Position numbers and translations under genes: made by a program
The notes under the pieces: model-generated
Seen by the model: the letters and a program-made list of their open reading frames with translations, nothing else
What the model was told of the DNA's origin: nothing
Database searches by the model: none
In this document: one piece after another, positions 4,995-5,143 of the stretch
Layout: each line of letters starts with the position of its first letter
How positions within the stretch are numbered: position 1 is the first letter of the stretch
NCBI GenBank assembly: GCA_016784945.1
Contig: JADHTP010000243.1
Span: 1 to 5,143, forward strand
Direction of reading: 5' to 3'
From: Deltaproteobacteria bacterium
GTDB lineage: Bacteria > Myxococcota_A > UBA9042 > DTJE01
Length of the DNA: 5,143 nt

Positions 4995-5143
4995 ATGACC
5001 GGAAATCATCGGGTCCTGCTCGGAGTCGGTGTTGTTCTGGCCTTCCTGGTGTCAGCGCCTCAGGCCGCACGCGCGGAACTGCCATTCCGGTCTCCCGGGG
5101 CTGCGGTCCGTGCCCTGGCCATGGGCGATTCCATCTACGCGCT
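4995..5143 (+). CDS. Exported protein, N-terminus only; possible PorV/UPF0164-like outer-membrane protein
   Basis: Forty-nine codons are visible before the window ends. Residues 1-27 form a signal peptide: MTGNHR, a hydrophobic core VLLGVGVVLAFLVSA, and QAARA as cleavage region before ELPFRS. The mature start contains SPGAAVRALAMGDSIYA, which resembles the A-x-x-R-A-L-x-M-G-x-x-x-x-A signature at the beginning of PorV, PorQ and UPF0164-type outer-membrane barrels. This is a short match from memory, so the export prediction is firm but the family call is weak. The upstream promoter and RBS fit a gene transcribed alone or leading a rightward operon that continues beyond the window. It is divergent from the glycosyltransferase gene. 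Confidence 0.8.
   Translation, partial: MTGNHRVLLGVGVVLAFLVSAPQAARAELPFRSPGAAVRALAMGDSIYA

Overview
This GC-rich window (roughly two thirds G+C by eye) looks like chromosomal DNA of a Gram-negative bacterium, most likely a member of the Myxococcota or another former deltaproteobacterial lineage. Three things point there: a secreted protein with a lamin-tail domain followed by a Cys/Asp-rich MopE-type metal-binding motif, a large predicted outer-membrane barrel that from memory resembles the myxobacterial TIGR04551 family, and a second exported protein that begins like a PorV/UPF0164-type outer-membrane protein. The taxonomic assignment is an inference from protein style only. No rRNA, tRNA, CRISPR array, transposase or phage gene was seen.

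Layout from left to right. (1) Positions 1-751, minus strand: the N-terminal 250 residues of an exported lamin-tail/metal-binding-motif protein whose C-terminus lies outside the window. (2) 807-1961, minus strand: a membrane-anchored SGNH/GDSL-like protein of 384 residues with a recognisable Ser block and His block but no canonical Asn or Asp. (3) 1962-2229: a divergent intergenic region holding a 98-bp palindromic element with TTGTAGGGG-type ends and candidate promoters on both strands. (4) 2230-3939, plus strand: a 569-residue predicted outer-membrane beta-barrel with a GTG start. (5) 3940-4073: a convergent gap containing a second, 66-bp element with the same inverted ends. (6) 4074-4784, minus strand: a polyprenol-phosphate mannosyltransferase-type GT2 enzyme; its start is moved to an internal GTG because a strong RBS and an extended -10 promoter fit it. 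(7) 4785-4994: a divergent intergenic region with a heptanucleotide tandem repeat and promoters on both sides. (8) 4995-5143, plus strand: the N-terminus of another exported, probably outer-membrane protein.

The genes share a cell-envelope theme: three exported or outer-membrane proteins, one inner-membrane-anchored protein with an SGNH fold, and one cytoplasmic enzyme that would make a lipid-linked sugar donor. Apart from the two leftmost genes (55-bp gap, same strand) nothing looks like an operon; orientation switches at every other junction, so a shared pathway is only a guess.

I did not find a clear, previously undescribed system. The items most worth a second look are the paired intergenic palindromic elements, the 7-bp phased repeat, and the atypical catalytic residues of the SGNH-like protein.
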